Assembly: GCA_015661585.1 (NCBI GenBank)
Contig: DQVU01000177.1
Location: 1-5,794, forward strand
Length of the DNA stretch: 5,794 nucleotides
From: Methanothermococcus okinawensis
GTDB taxonomy: Archaea; AGJL01; Methanococci; Methanococcales; Methanococcaceae
Direction of reading: 5' to 3'
The position numbers were made by a program, and so were the translations under genes. The notes under the pieces are model-generated. The model had not been told where the DNA came from and searched no databases. It saw only the letters and a program-made list of their open reading frames with translations. Shown here one piece after another: positions 1 through 4,748 of the stretch. How positions within the stretch are numbered: position 1 is the first letter of the stretch; each line of letters begins with the position of its first letter.

Positions 1-446
1 AGGCTTATACCCTCCTGTCTCTTTCTAACTAGTAGTGCCTTCCTCTCCACAACAGTTACTAAAGCCTCCATCCTGGTCAATAACTCTGATGCCTTAGTTC
101 TCTCTGTAAATGAGTACATAACAACAGGTAGATCTGTGTACTCCTGGATAAGTCTCCTAACCTCGTTTCTCACCAGGGCACCTTCTGCACATCTGAAGCA
201 TGTAGCTATAAATACAGCATCTGCATCACAGTTTCCCTCTATTATAGACATAGCCCTTGCAAACATAAGTTTCAAATTTGCAGAGGCTACCTCAAAACCT
301 AACTCCTCATTAACCTTATCTATGTAATCTAGATCTACCTCGGGGAATACTATCTCCCCTCCAACCTCCCTTGCAGCCTTTTCAATTTCAGCCTGAACTC
401 CACTGTATTCAGGACCACAGGTTATCTCTGCTATCTTTACCGCCAC
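1..446 (-). CDS. mmp15: Methanogenesis marker protein 15 (BcrA/BadF-type ATPase family), N-terminal part, truncated by window edge
   Basis: Reading leftward from a GTG at 446, 148 complete codons stay open to the window edge, so the C-terminus is missing. The protein starts MAVKIAEITCGPEYSGVQAE and contains a CxxC pair (C83, C86, in IATCFRCAEGALVRNE) plus C10 and C73. From memory this matches the N-terminal region of methanogenesis marker protein 15, a roughly 400-residue protein found only in methanogens. There, this region precedes an ASKHA ATPase domain like those of the activators of 2-hydroxyglutaryl-CoA dehydratase and benzoyl-CoA reductase. The ATPase part would lie outside the window. 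The family is thought to help activate or assemble methyl-coenzyme M reductase; its exact step is not something I can see here. GTG 446 is preferred because GGTGAT precedes it and no ATG lies in frame upstream. Its promoter is shared with the divergent guide RNA at 518-577. Confidence 0.75.
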   Translation of the reverse strand, partial: MAVKIAEITCGPEYSGVQAEIEKAAREVGGEIVFPEVDLDYIDKVNEELGFEVASANLKLMFARAMSIIEGNCDADAVFIATCFRCAEGALVRNEVRRLIQEYTDLPVVMYSFTERTKASELLTRMEALVTVVERKALLVRKRQEGIS

Positions 447-449
447 AGT

Positions 450-455
450 ATCACC
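450..455 (-). promoter_or_regulatory. Ribosome-binding site fixing the GTG start of mmp15
   Basis: GGTGAT on the minus strand is complementary to the conserved archaeal 16S 3' end (AUCACCUCC). GGTG ends 5 nt before the GTG at 446, which decides in favour of this non-ATG start. Confidence 0.7.
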
Positions 456-483
456 GTATAAGTAATAAAAAAATATTAAGTAT

Positions 484-513
484 TAACCATATATAACATA
501 ACCATATATAACA
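484..513. promoter_or_regulatory. Duplicated TATA element, apparent divergent promoter for mmp15 and the C/D box RNA
   Basis: A 15-bp unit, taaccatatataaca, occurs twice in perfect tandem (484-498 and 499-513). Each copy carries a near-symmetrical ATATATAA/TTATATAT box that can be read as a TATA box on either strand. On the plus strand the left copy is centred about 25 nt before the start of the guide RNA near 518, the normal archaeal TATA-to-start distance. On the minus strand the same copy predicts a start near 467 and an mmp15 leader of about 20 nt; the right copy would predict a start near 482. The repeats and spacing are seen; the promoter function is inferred. Confidence 0.6.
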
Positions 514-517
514 TTAC

Positions 518-577
518 ACTGCAATGATGAGTGCCGACTTCACTGATCTGTGATGACATCGGGGACAGCTGAGCAGT
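518..577 (+). ncRNA. Archaeal C/D box sRNA (2'-O-methylation guide)
   Basis: All elements of a dual-guide archaeal C/D box RNA are present in order: 5' stem strand actgc (518-522), C box ATGATGA (524-530), 12-nt guide (531-542), D' box CTGA (543-546), 3-nt spacer (547-549), C' box GTGATGA (550-556), 12-nt guide (557-568), D box CTGA (569-572), and 3' stem strand gcagt (573-577), a perfect complement of the 5' strand. Both C-type boxes match RTGATGA and both D-type boxes match CTGA without error. Such RNAs bind L7Ae, Nop5 and fibrillarin and methylate the target base paired to the fifth guide nucleotide upstream of D or D'. The D' guide predicts a target 5'-UGAAGUCGGCAC with the fifth base (G) methylated; the D guide predicts 5'-CUGUCCCCGAUG with the fifth base (C). 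I could not assign the rRNA or tRNA site from memory. A TATA box lies about 25 nt upstream and a T-rich stretch follows. Confidence 0.9.
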
Positions 578-580
578 TAT

Positions 581-602
581 ATTTTTACTCTTTTTATAAA
601 AA
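581..602. terminator. Probable shared terminator between the converging C/D RNA and UPF0179 gene
   Basis: On the plus strand the guide RNA is followed by two T runs (581-595), and TTTTTATAAAAA (591-602) is a perfect A/T palindrome that also gives a T run on the minus strand just after the UPF0179 stop. Archaeal termination commonly uses U-rich tracts, so this 30-bp gap could end both transcripts. Confidence 0.45.
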
Positions 603-606
603 TCTT

Positions 607-1044
607 TCAATCTACTGGAGATACTATTACTTTCCTTAGGGAGTACCCCTTAGGGCAGGATATCTTATCTTTAAATACTTTTACTATCTTGAACTTCTCA
701 GGTAGTCCCTCTGGATTACATAAGGGATAGTTTTCACAGATTATGTTGTTGCATTTTATACTGTCAGATAGAGTTAAACCTTCTAATGCCTTCCTCGATT
801 CTATCAACATAGGTATCTCCTGGGATATTTCAATCTCTACAACCTTAACCCCACATTCGTGGATCTTACATGGATGATCTGCAGATCTGACACTGCGGAT
901 CCTGTACCTCCTCCCTACAACCATACCCTCATGACAGATTTTTTTAAACTTACAATTTTCACACTCCTTTAGCATTCCACAATAGATGAATTCATTTCCA
1001 GTCTTTGCCAATTTACTTCCAATTAATGTAATCTTTTTCTCCAT
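607..1044 (-). CDS. UPF0179 family cysteine-rich protein of unknown function
   Basis: The product is 145 residues and matches the archaeal UPF0179 family from memory; no biochemical role is known to me. Ten cysteines stand out: C22, C28, C31, C37, C59, C64, C98, C103, C109 and C130. The first four form a tight cluster (CGMLKECENCKFKKIC), and C98, C103 and C109 form another, which suggests bound zinc or an iron-sulfur cluster. The rest is mainly predicted beta strand with no signal peptide or membrane segment, so it is probably cytoplasmic. It starts 11 nt after the TAA stop of the UPF0058 gene, so the two are almost certainly cotranscribed. The ribosome-binding site is weak (AGGGAT ahead of the ATG), which fits coupling to the upstream gene. 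The 3' end converges on the C/D box RNA. Confidence 0.85.
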   Translation of the reverse strand: MEKKITLIGSKLAKTGNEFIYCGMLKECENCKFKKICHEGMVVGRRYRIRSVRSADHPCKIHECGVKVVEIEISQEIPMLIESRKALEGLTLSDSIKCNNIICENYPLCNPEGLPEKFKIVKVFKDKISCPKGYSLRKVIVSPVD

Positions 1045-1055
1045 ACTAATCCCTA

Positions 1056-1373
1056 TTATACTCTTTTAATTTTATTTTCCATCCTTCTCTGCCTAATAAG
1101 TTCCCTTTCTATTCTCTCTCCTGTACTCTTTAGCCTACTGGATACACTCCTTGGGACGTTACCATAGTCTGATAATACCTTGGCTATACCACTTGCCAGT
1201 AGAAATATGGCATATGTATGTTCAGACTTCGTCCTATGTATGTGATGGGGATATATTTTGAGGTTGTCGTAGGATGTAAAATATCTATCAATTAAATCAC
1301 CGTATTTTTTCTTCAATATCTTTCTCATATATACTAAAAGTTGATGTAGTTGAATAAGTTCGTCTTTGTGCAT
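1056..1373 (-). CDS. UPF0058 family protein of unknown function
   Basis: The 105-residue product matches the small archaeal UPF0058 family. Its most recognisable stretch is YPHHIHRTKSEHTYAIFLLA (residues 41-60), rich in histidine and followed by a helix. The whole chain looks alpha-helical, with a strongly basic C-terminal tail (ELIRQRRMENKIKRV), and it has no signal peptide or membrane segment. The function is unknown; the conserved histidines could bind metal, but that is speculation. The start is well supported: AAGGTGG lies 6 nt upstream of the ATG, and a TATA box lies near 1424. The gene ends in a double stop (TAA TAG) directly before UPF0179, making a two-gene unit of conserved unknown proteins. 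Confidence 0.82.
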   Translation of the reverse strand: MHKDELIQLHQLLVYMRKILKKKYGDLIDRYFTSYDNLKIYPHHIHRTKSEHTYAIFLLASGIAKVLSDYGNVPRSVSSRLKSTGERIERELIRQRRMENKIKRV

Positions 1374-1420
1374 ACAACCACCTTAAAAAGAGTGAAGGTT
1401 TTTATCTCATCTTTAACCAG

Positions 1421-1428
1421 TTTATAAC
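1421..1428 (-). promoter_or_regulatory. TATA box for the UPF0058-UPF0179 unit
   Basis: GTTATAAA on the minus strand is centred about 50 nt before the UPF0058 ATG. The expected start site near 1399 gives a leader of roughly 25 nt carrying the AAGGTGG ribosome-binding site. Confidence 0.5.
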
Positions 1429-1436
1429 TATTCCAA

Positions 1437-1785
1437 TATACCTTATTTAATTATAGTTCCTCCAGAAGTATAAAAATTATCATATAATCTGTACACTCAT
1501 TAAGAATCTTAGTAAAAAATAATTATGGTTATTATTATAAAAACTTAAGATAAAAATTATAACAGAACAGCCAAAATCAAAAATAAAAAAATTCTAAGAT
1601 TGCCAAATGTCTAAAAAAAGAAATGTTATATAAAAGTAGAAACCCGTTAAAAAGAACAATTAAAATAAAAAATAAAAAACTCTTAAAATACCTAAATAAA
1701 GATATAAAAAAGTAAAATATATGCCTTATCCTCTGAACTACAGTGAATATGGGAAGAATTATTTTTATTATAGTTTGATAATGTT
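1437..1785. other. A+T-rich gap with no recognisable gene
   Basis: This stretch is dominated by A runs on the plus strand and has frequent stops in all frames. One TATA-like sequence (ATGTTATATAAAA, 1623-1635, plus strand) resembles the element upstream of the C/D box RNA, but no structured RNA or reading frame follows it. I see no C/D boxes, tRNA arms or repeats worth naming. Confidence 0.6.
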
Positions 1786-1923
1786 ATGTGCTTGACTATA
1801 CTATTTATAAATGTTTTTTCAAGACTCCAATTATTTTTTATAACTTACACCTACGCCCTCGTAGACGGTAAGATGGTAGTTCCCTATGGAAATCTCTACT
1901 CTTTAGGAGGGGGAGGAGGTTAG
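1786..1923 (+). pseudogene. Short frame or gene remnant with a convincing C-terminal tail, head-on to dnaG
   Basis: A 45-codon frame runs from ATG 1786 to TAG 1923. The last 25 codons read YTYALVDGKMVVPYGNLYSL followed by five glycines, which looks like a genuine protein C-terminus. Base composition changes abruptly inside it: counted by hand, 1786-1845 is about 22% G+C and 1846-1923 is 50%. The first 20 residues are a hydrophobic, A+T-driven stretch, and there is no ribosome-binding site at the ATG. The likeliest reading is the surviving 3' end of a former convergent gene joined to A+T-rich spacer. A real small membrane protein is less likely. Its last 21 nt overlap the 3' end of dnaG on the other strand. 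I do not recognise the family. Confidence 0.3.
1844..1872 (-). other. 12-bp hairpin just downstream of dnaG
   Basis: Read on the minus strand, positions 1872 to 1844 fold into a stem of 12 pairs with a 4-nt AGGG loop and one bulged C; two of the pairs are G-U. The plus strand forms only the inner 5 and outer 4 pairs without mismatches, so the structure suits a minus-strand transcript, for example the dnaG 3' UTR. No U-tract follows, so it is not a classic terminator. It lies within the frame at 1786-1923, and the two explanations compete. Confidence 0.35.
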
Positions 1924-3195
1924 ATCCTCGTATCTTAAGATCTTTAAATTAGGTGGTTTTTTAGTTATATGTATCTCCCTTCCAATTATAACTAAGTTAG
2001 AATTGACACTGTTGAAAAACCTATCTATTACTCTCTGAGTTATTGAAGTATCTGAGATAAAGAAACGAACATCATTGAGTAGATCCTCTGACAACTCCTC
2101 CAGGGATAACACCTTCTCGAAATTTGGAGATATCAACTTTACCTTGTTAGTACCTTTGATTTCGTCGATGGAGGATTTAATATACCTTAACTGTAATTCA
2201 TAATCTCCAGTATTCAGTACCTCGTAGGTTAATGCCTCCTTGTTGAAAGTATCGATATTTTCTTTATCAGAGGCTTCATTTAAGGTACCTTTTACCTCCT
2301 TCAAGGTGGTATTAATACTTCCCTCTTCTTTCGAGACATCTACCACATCCTTATACATGTTGTTATTGTTCCTATTCAGTTGTTGTAAATATTGCTCCAC
2401 CGGTACCTTTAACTTTAAATACTTCAATACCTCTTTTTTAGAGAGTTCCTCCACCTCTTTACCTTTAGGAGCCCTTGCGATGTAATCTATATCACACCTC
2501 TGGAGAGATTCTCTCAGTATAAGTTCTCCTCCTCTATCCCCATCGATAAATATGGTGGTAATCTTCTTCTTGGATAACTCTACTATAGTTTTAGGTATAG
2601 AGATACCTCCAACTGCTATCACGTTCTTGATCCCACATCTCAGTAGATTTAGAACATCTGCCCTCCCTTCCACTACTATTATACTGTCTGAACTGTCTAT
2701 ATTGGGACCTGCAGGCAACTTCTCTTCACCGTATTCTACTATCTCCCTGGTTCTAATATACTCCCTGATCTCCTCAGATATATCATGGATATCTGTCATA
2801 CTATCCATAAGGGTTTCTAAAAGTTCCTTCGCCCTATTTGTAATATATTGACGTTTCTCAAGACGGATATCTTTTATATCCTTCACCTCTACCTTGGCTG
2901 AACAAGGGCCTACCCTATCTATCGTCTCCAATGTCGCCGCAATAATCGCTGTCTCAACCCTGTCCAAACTAGAGGGTAAGGTAATCTTTGCATAGGATTT
3001 CCCGTCGTTGTTGTTGATAACTTCCACATCTATCCGCCCAATTCTCCCACTCTTCTGAAGATCTCTCAGATCTAAATCACCACCTAGTAACCCCTCAGTT
3101 TGTCCGAATATTGCGCCTATTATATCATTTTTTTCTACATATCCATCAGCAACAAGTTCAGCGTATATAATATACTTAGTAGTGCCAAAATCCAT
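1903..3195 (-). CDS. dnaG: Archaeal DnaG primase / exosome-associated Toprim protein
   Basis: The 430-residue product is the archaeal form of DnaG. The N-terminal region carries the family hallmark GQTEGLLGGDLDLRDLQKSG (residues 31-50). The Toprim domain spans roughly residues 168-245, with the catalytic glutamate in VEGRAD (E176) and the metal-binding aspartates in DGDRGG (D218, D220), all intact. Archaeal DnaG lacks the bacterial zinc-binding and DnaB-binding domains; it has primase activity in vitro and is a stable component of the RNA exosome, where it aids degradation of A-rich RNA. Residues about 266-325 are a low-complexity Asn/Lys/Glu-rich linker. The ATG at 3195 has AAGGAGG 8 nt upstream and an exact TTTATATA box about 50 nt upstream. 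The gene appears to be transcribed alone. Confidence 0.95.
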   Translation of the reverse strand: MDFGTTKYIIYAELVADGYVEKNDIIGAIFGQTEGLLGGDLDLRDLQKSGRIGRIDVEVINNNDGKSYAKITLPSSLDRVETAIIAATLETIDRVGPCSAKVEVKDIKDIRLEKRQYITNRAKELLETLMDSMTDIHDISEEIREYIRTREIVEYGEEKLPAGPNIDSSDSIIVVEGRADVLNLLRCGIKNVIAVGGISIPKTIVELSKKKITTIFIDGDRGGELILRESLQRCDIDYIARAPKGKEVEELSKKEVLKYLKLKVPVEQYLQQLNRNNNNMYKDVVDVSKEEGSINTTLKEVKGTLNEASDKENIDTFNKEALTYEVLNTGDYELQLRYIKSSIDEIKGTNKVKLISPNFEKVLSLEELSEDLLNDVRFFISDTSITQRVIDRFFNSVNSNLVIIGREIHITKKPPNLKILRYEDLTSSPS

Positions 3196-3210
3196 ATAAC
3201 ATCCCTCCTT

Positions 3211-3225
3211 GATGCCAACAGCATC
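3211..3225 (-). promoter_or_regulatory. Inverted repeat at the predicted dnaG transcription start
   Basis: GATGC-tgttg-GCATC is a perfect 5-bp inverted repeat lying directly before the dnaG ribosome-binding site (AAGGAGG) and across the start site expected from the TATA box (near 3219). It could be a repressor site overlapping the start, or a short 5' hairpin beside the ribosome-binding site. No regulator is recognisable. Confidence 0.3.
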
Positions 3226-3240
3226 TCGCTTTTTAAATTT

Positions 3241-3248
3241 TATATAAA
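3241..3248 (-). promoter_or_regulatory. TATA box of dnaG
   Basis: TTTATATA matches the methanogen box A consensus exactly and lies inside a perfect 16-bp palindrome, AATTTTATATAAAATT (3236-3251). It predicts transcription starting near 3219 with a leader of about 24 nt. Confidence 0.65.
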
Positions 3249-3251
3249 ATT

Positions 3252-3399
3252 AATAATTATAACAATCTATTTAAAATTATTTTAATTATAATTTATATAT
3301 ATCCAAATATAGGGATTAAAAGTAGGTATAAGTTGTTGGGATAAAGTCCCATTAGTAAAAAATAGTCTAAAATATACTAAACAATAACAATTGAGAATC
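3252..3399. other. A+T-rich gap upstream of dnaG, no gene seen
   Basis: No supportable gene lies here. A small hairpin, TGGGA-TAAAG-TCCCA, occurs around 3340-3352, and the perfect inverted repeat ATTGAGA-A-TCTCAAT begins at 3390. A hydrophobic 62-codon minus-strand frame crosses this stretch but has no ribosome-binding site and reflects T-rich sequence. Confidence 0.5.
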
Positions 3400-3404
3400 T
3401 CAAT
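3390..3404. repeat. Perfect inverted repeat ATTGAGA-A-TCTCAAT, core repeated at 5229
   Basis: The 15-bp element has 7-bp arms around one base. Its core GAGAATCTC recurs at 5229-5237, and in both places the identical 16-mer taataattataaaaaa follows shortly after (3413-3428 and 5241-5256). The spacers differ (11 and 3 nt). It may be the trace of a small dispersed element, or chance in A+T-rich DNA. Confidence 0.25.
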
Positions 3405-3594
3405 AAAAGTAATAATAATTATAAAAAAGAACCTCAAGACTGTTAAACACGTAAAAAAAAACGATCTCATCTTATTCCCTGAGAAACTCTAAACACTAAG
3501 GGTAGAATCGTCAATCTTTTCTTTTTAAAGTATCTTCAACTAATATAGAGAAGTTTTTATCCCTTTTTATTTTACTTTCTTCTCTCAGATTCAT
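3400..3594 (-). other. 27-codon open frame continuing through three stops; possible decayed gene
   Basis: From ATG 3594 a 27-residue hydrophilic frame reads MNLREESKIKRDKNFSILVE then DTLKRKD to TGA at 3511-3513. The same frame resumes as RFYP, CLEFLRE and DEIVFFYVFNSLEVLF between further stops and ends at 3400. This charge pattern is unusual for A+T-rich spacer, but there is no ribosome-binding site and no family match that I know. It could be a tiny gene, a degraded gene or chance. Confidence 0.15.
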
Positions 3595-3617
3595 TTATAT
3601 TATTTATATTATTTATA
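3594..3617. repeat. 9-bp tandem repeat (tttatatta), 2.7 copies
   Basis: The unit tttatatta occurs at 3594-3602 and 3603-3611, followed by a partial copy to 3617. Each unit resembles a TATA box, as in the duplicated element at 484-513, but no gene at a suitable distance uses it. Confidence 0.5.
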
Positions 3618-3640
3618 GTGATAGGTTCTCGAGTTTCTAA

Positions 3641-3658
3641 TAAAAATATAAAATAAAA
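3641..3658 (-). terminator. U-rich terminator of the purC-purS unit
   Basis: Just after the purS stop the minus strand reads TTTTATTTTATATTTTTA, a U-rich tract of the kind at which archaeal RNA polymerase terminates. No stem-loop is needed or seen. Confidence 0.45.
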
Positions 3659-3661
3659 GGA

Positions 3662-3913
3662 TCAATCTAATTTCTTCACTTCAATGTTGTAATCGTGGAT
3701 CACAGGGTTTGTAAGTAATTTCCTACACATCTCTTCAACCCTCTCCATCACCTTATCTCTATCTTCATCCTCGATAAGGAGCTCTATACACTTAAAGGTA
3801 TTCACATTCTTTACCTCCTTGTATCCTAAGAAGTTCAAAGCTCTCAGTATAGTCCTACCTTCTGGATTCAACACACCTTTTTTTAACTTGACAGTTACTA
3901 CCACCCTATACAT
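3662..3913 (-). CDS. purS: Phosphoribosylformylglycinamidine (FGAM) synthase subunit PurS
   Basis: The 83-residue product is the full normal length of PurS. Conserved stretches are LNPEGRTILRALNFLGY (residues 15-31) and LLTNPVIHDYNIEV (residues 66-79). PurS is the small dimeric subunit that joins PurQ (glutaminase) and PurL (synthase) to make FGAM from FGAR, ATP and glutamine, the fourth step of de novo purine synthesis, in the cytoplasm. The gene begins 21 nt after the purC stop on the same strand, so the two are cotranscribed; the short gap holds only a weak GGG ribosome-binding site. purL and purQ are not in the window. A U-rich tract follows the stop. Confidence 0.95.
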   Translation of the reverse strand: MYRVVVTVKLKKGVLNPEGRTILRALNFLGYKEVKNVNTFKCIELLIEDEDRDKVMERVEEMCRKLLTNPVIHDYNIEVKKLD

Positions 3914-3934
3914 CTTAACAACCCTGTATATTTT

Positions 3935-4663
3935 TTATATACACCCTATCCTCTTTGCTACAATCTCATATTTACTTACAACATCTCCCAGATCCTTTCT
4001 GAATACATCCTTATCTAAAACATCCTTAGTCTCCTTGTCCCACAACCTCATAGTATCTGGACTTATCTCATCGGCAACGACGAGATCTCCGTCTTTTGTT
4101 CTCCCCACTTCTATCTTAAAATCTACAAGGATTATCCCCTTCTTATCGAAGAATCTCTTAAGTGTATCATTTACCCTTAGGGCCAACTCCCTCAACTTTT
4201 TCAACTCCTCCTCTGTAGCCAAACCTAGGGCAACGGCAATGTCCTCGTTTAACATAGGATCTCCATATTCATCACTCTTGTAGTCAAACTGTACAATAGG
4301 CCTCTTTAACTCCTCTCCTTCTTTGAAGGGATACCTCTTACATAGACTTCCCGCTGCAATATTCCTTACTATTACCTCTATAGGTATGATCTCCACCCTC
4401 TTGGCAACCATATATACAGGATCTATATATCCCAAGTAGTGGGTAGGTATGCCCTCTTTATTCAACACCTCAAACAACTTGGAAGATATGAGTGCGTTAA
4501 GGTGCCCTTTTCCCTTCTTTACATCCCTCTTCTTCCCATCTCCTGCAGTTATATCATCTCTAAACTCAATAAGTACTCTATCCTCGTCGATTTCATATAT
4601 AGACTTTACCTTACCACTGTAAAGGGGTTCCCTTTTAAGTATCTCCTTGATGTCTATATTCAT
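3935..4663 (-). CDS. purC: Phosphoribosylaminoimidazole-succinocarboxamide (SAICAR) synthase PurC
   Basis: The 242-residue product converts CAIR, aspartate and ATP to SAICAR in purine synthesis. It has the nucleotide-binding start YSGKVKSIYEI (residues 15-25), the signature IPIEVIVRNIAAGSLCKRYP (residues 93-112), GDPMLNEDIA (residues 134-143), the second signature LVDFKIEVG (residues 179-187) and ADEISPDTMRLWD (residues 197-209), all intact. The ATG at 4663 is chosen over the GTG at 4672 because GGTGA (4674-4670) sits exactly 5 nt before the ATG and overlaps the GTG. The resulting length suits archaeal PurC. purC leads a two-gene unit with purS, driven by a TATA box near 4716. Confidence 0.96.
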   Translation of the reverse strand: MNIDIKEILKREPLYSGKVKSIYEIDEDRVLIEFRDDITAGDGKKRDVKKGKGHLNALISSKLFEVLNKEGIPTHYLGYIDPVYMVAKRVEIIPIEVIVRNIAAGSLCKRYPFKEGEELKRPIVQFDYKSDEYGDPMLNEDIAVALGLATEEELKKLRELALRVNDTLKRFFDKKGIILVDFKIEVGRTKDGDLVVADEISPDTMRLWDKETKDVLDKDVFRKDLGDVVSKYEIVAKRIGCI

Positions 4664-4669
4664 CCTTTT

Positions 4670-4674
4670 CACCT
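4670..4674 (-). promoter_or_regulatory. Ribosome-binding site deciding the purC start
   Basis: GGTGA on the minus strand pairs with the 16S 3' end and lies 5 nt before ATG 4663. An in-frame GTG at 4672 sits inside this site and so cannot use it. Confidence 0.7.
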
Positions 4675-4710
4675 TTTATTATTATATTATATCGTCGTTT
4701 TTTATTAGAT

Positions 4711-4720
4711 TTTTTATAAA
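4711..4720 (-). promoter_or_regulatory. TATA box for purC-purS
   Basis: TTTATAAAAA on the minus strand, part of an A/T palindrome, predicts transcription starting near 4690 and a leader of about 27 nt. There is no room for a riboswitch. Confidence 0.5.
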
Positions 4721-4748
4721 AAAATATCTATAATTAATGTATTTGAAT

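Noticed and set aside
136..327. 63-codon plus-strand frame inside mmp15
   Set aside because: Antisense shadow; the minus-strand frame has strong family conservation.
531..568. Assigning the guides to the 16S decoding site (UGAAGUCG) or to the 23S peptidyl-transferase segment (GAUGUCGGCUC)
   Set aside because: From memory only 6-8 contiguous pairs are possible, with mismatches near the methylated position; not enough to name a target.
1906..1919. Shine-Dalgarno-like GGAGG series on the plus strand
   Set aside because: No start codon or frame follows; it is the complement of the Ser/Pro codons ending dnaG.
3282..3470. 62-codon hydrophobic minus-strand frame upstream of dnaG
   Set aside because: Composed of Phe/Ile/Tyr/Leu from T-rich DNA, with no ribosome-binding site and no fitting promoter; it also lies over the dnaG promoter side.
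3819..4283. 154-codon plus-strand frame over purS/purC
   Set aside because: Antisense shadow of purC, Ser/Leu/Phe-rich as expected opposite purine-rich codons.
4664..4720. Riboswitch or structured leader ahead of purC
   Set aside because: The leader implied by the TATA box is under 30 nt.
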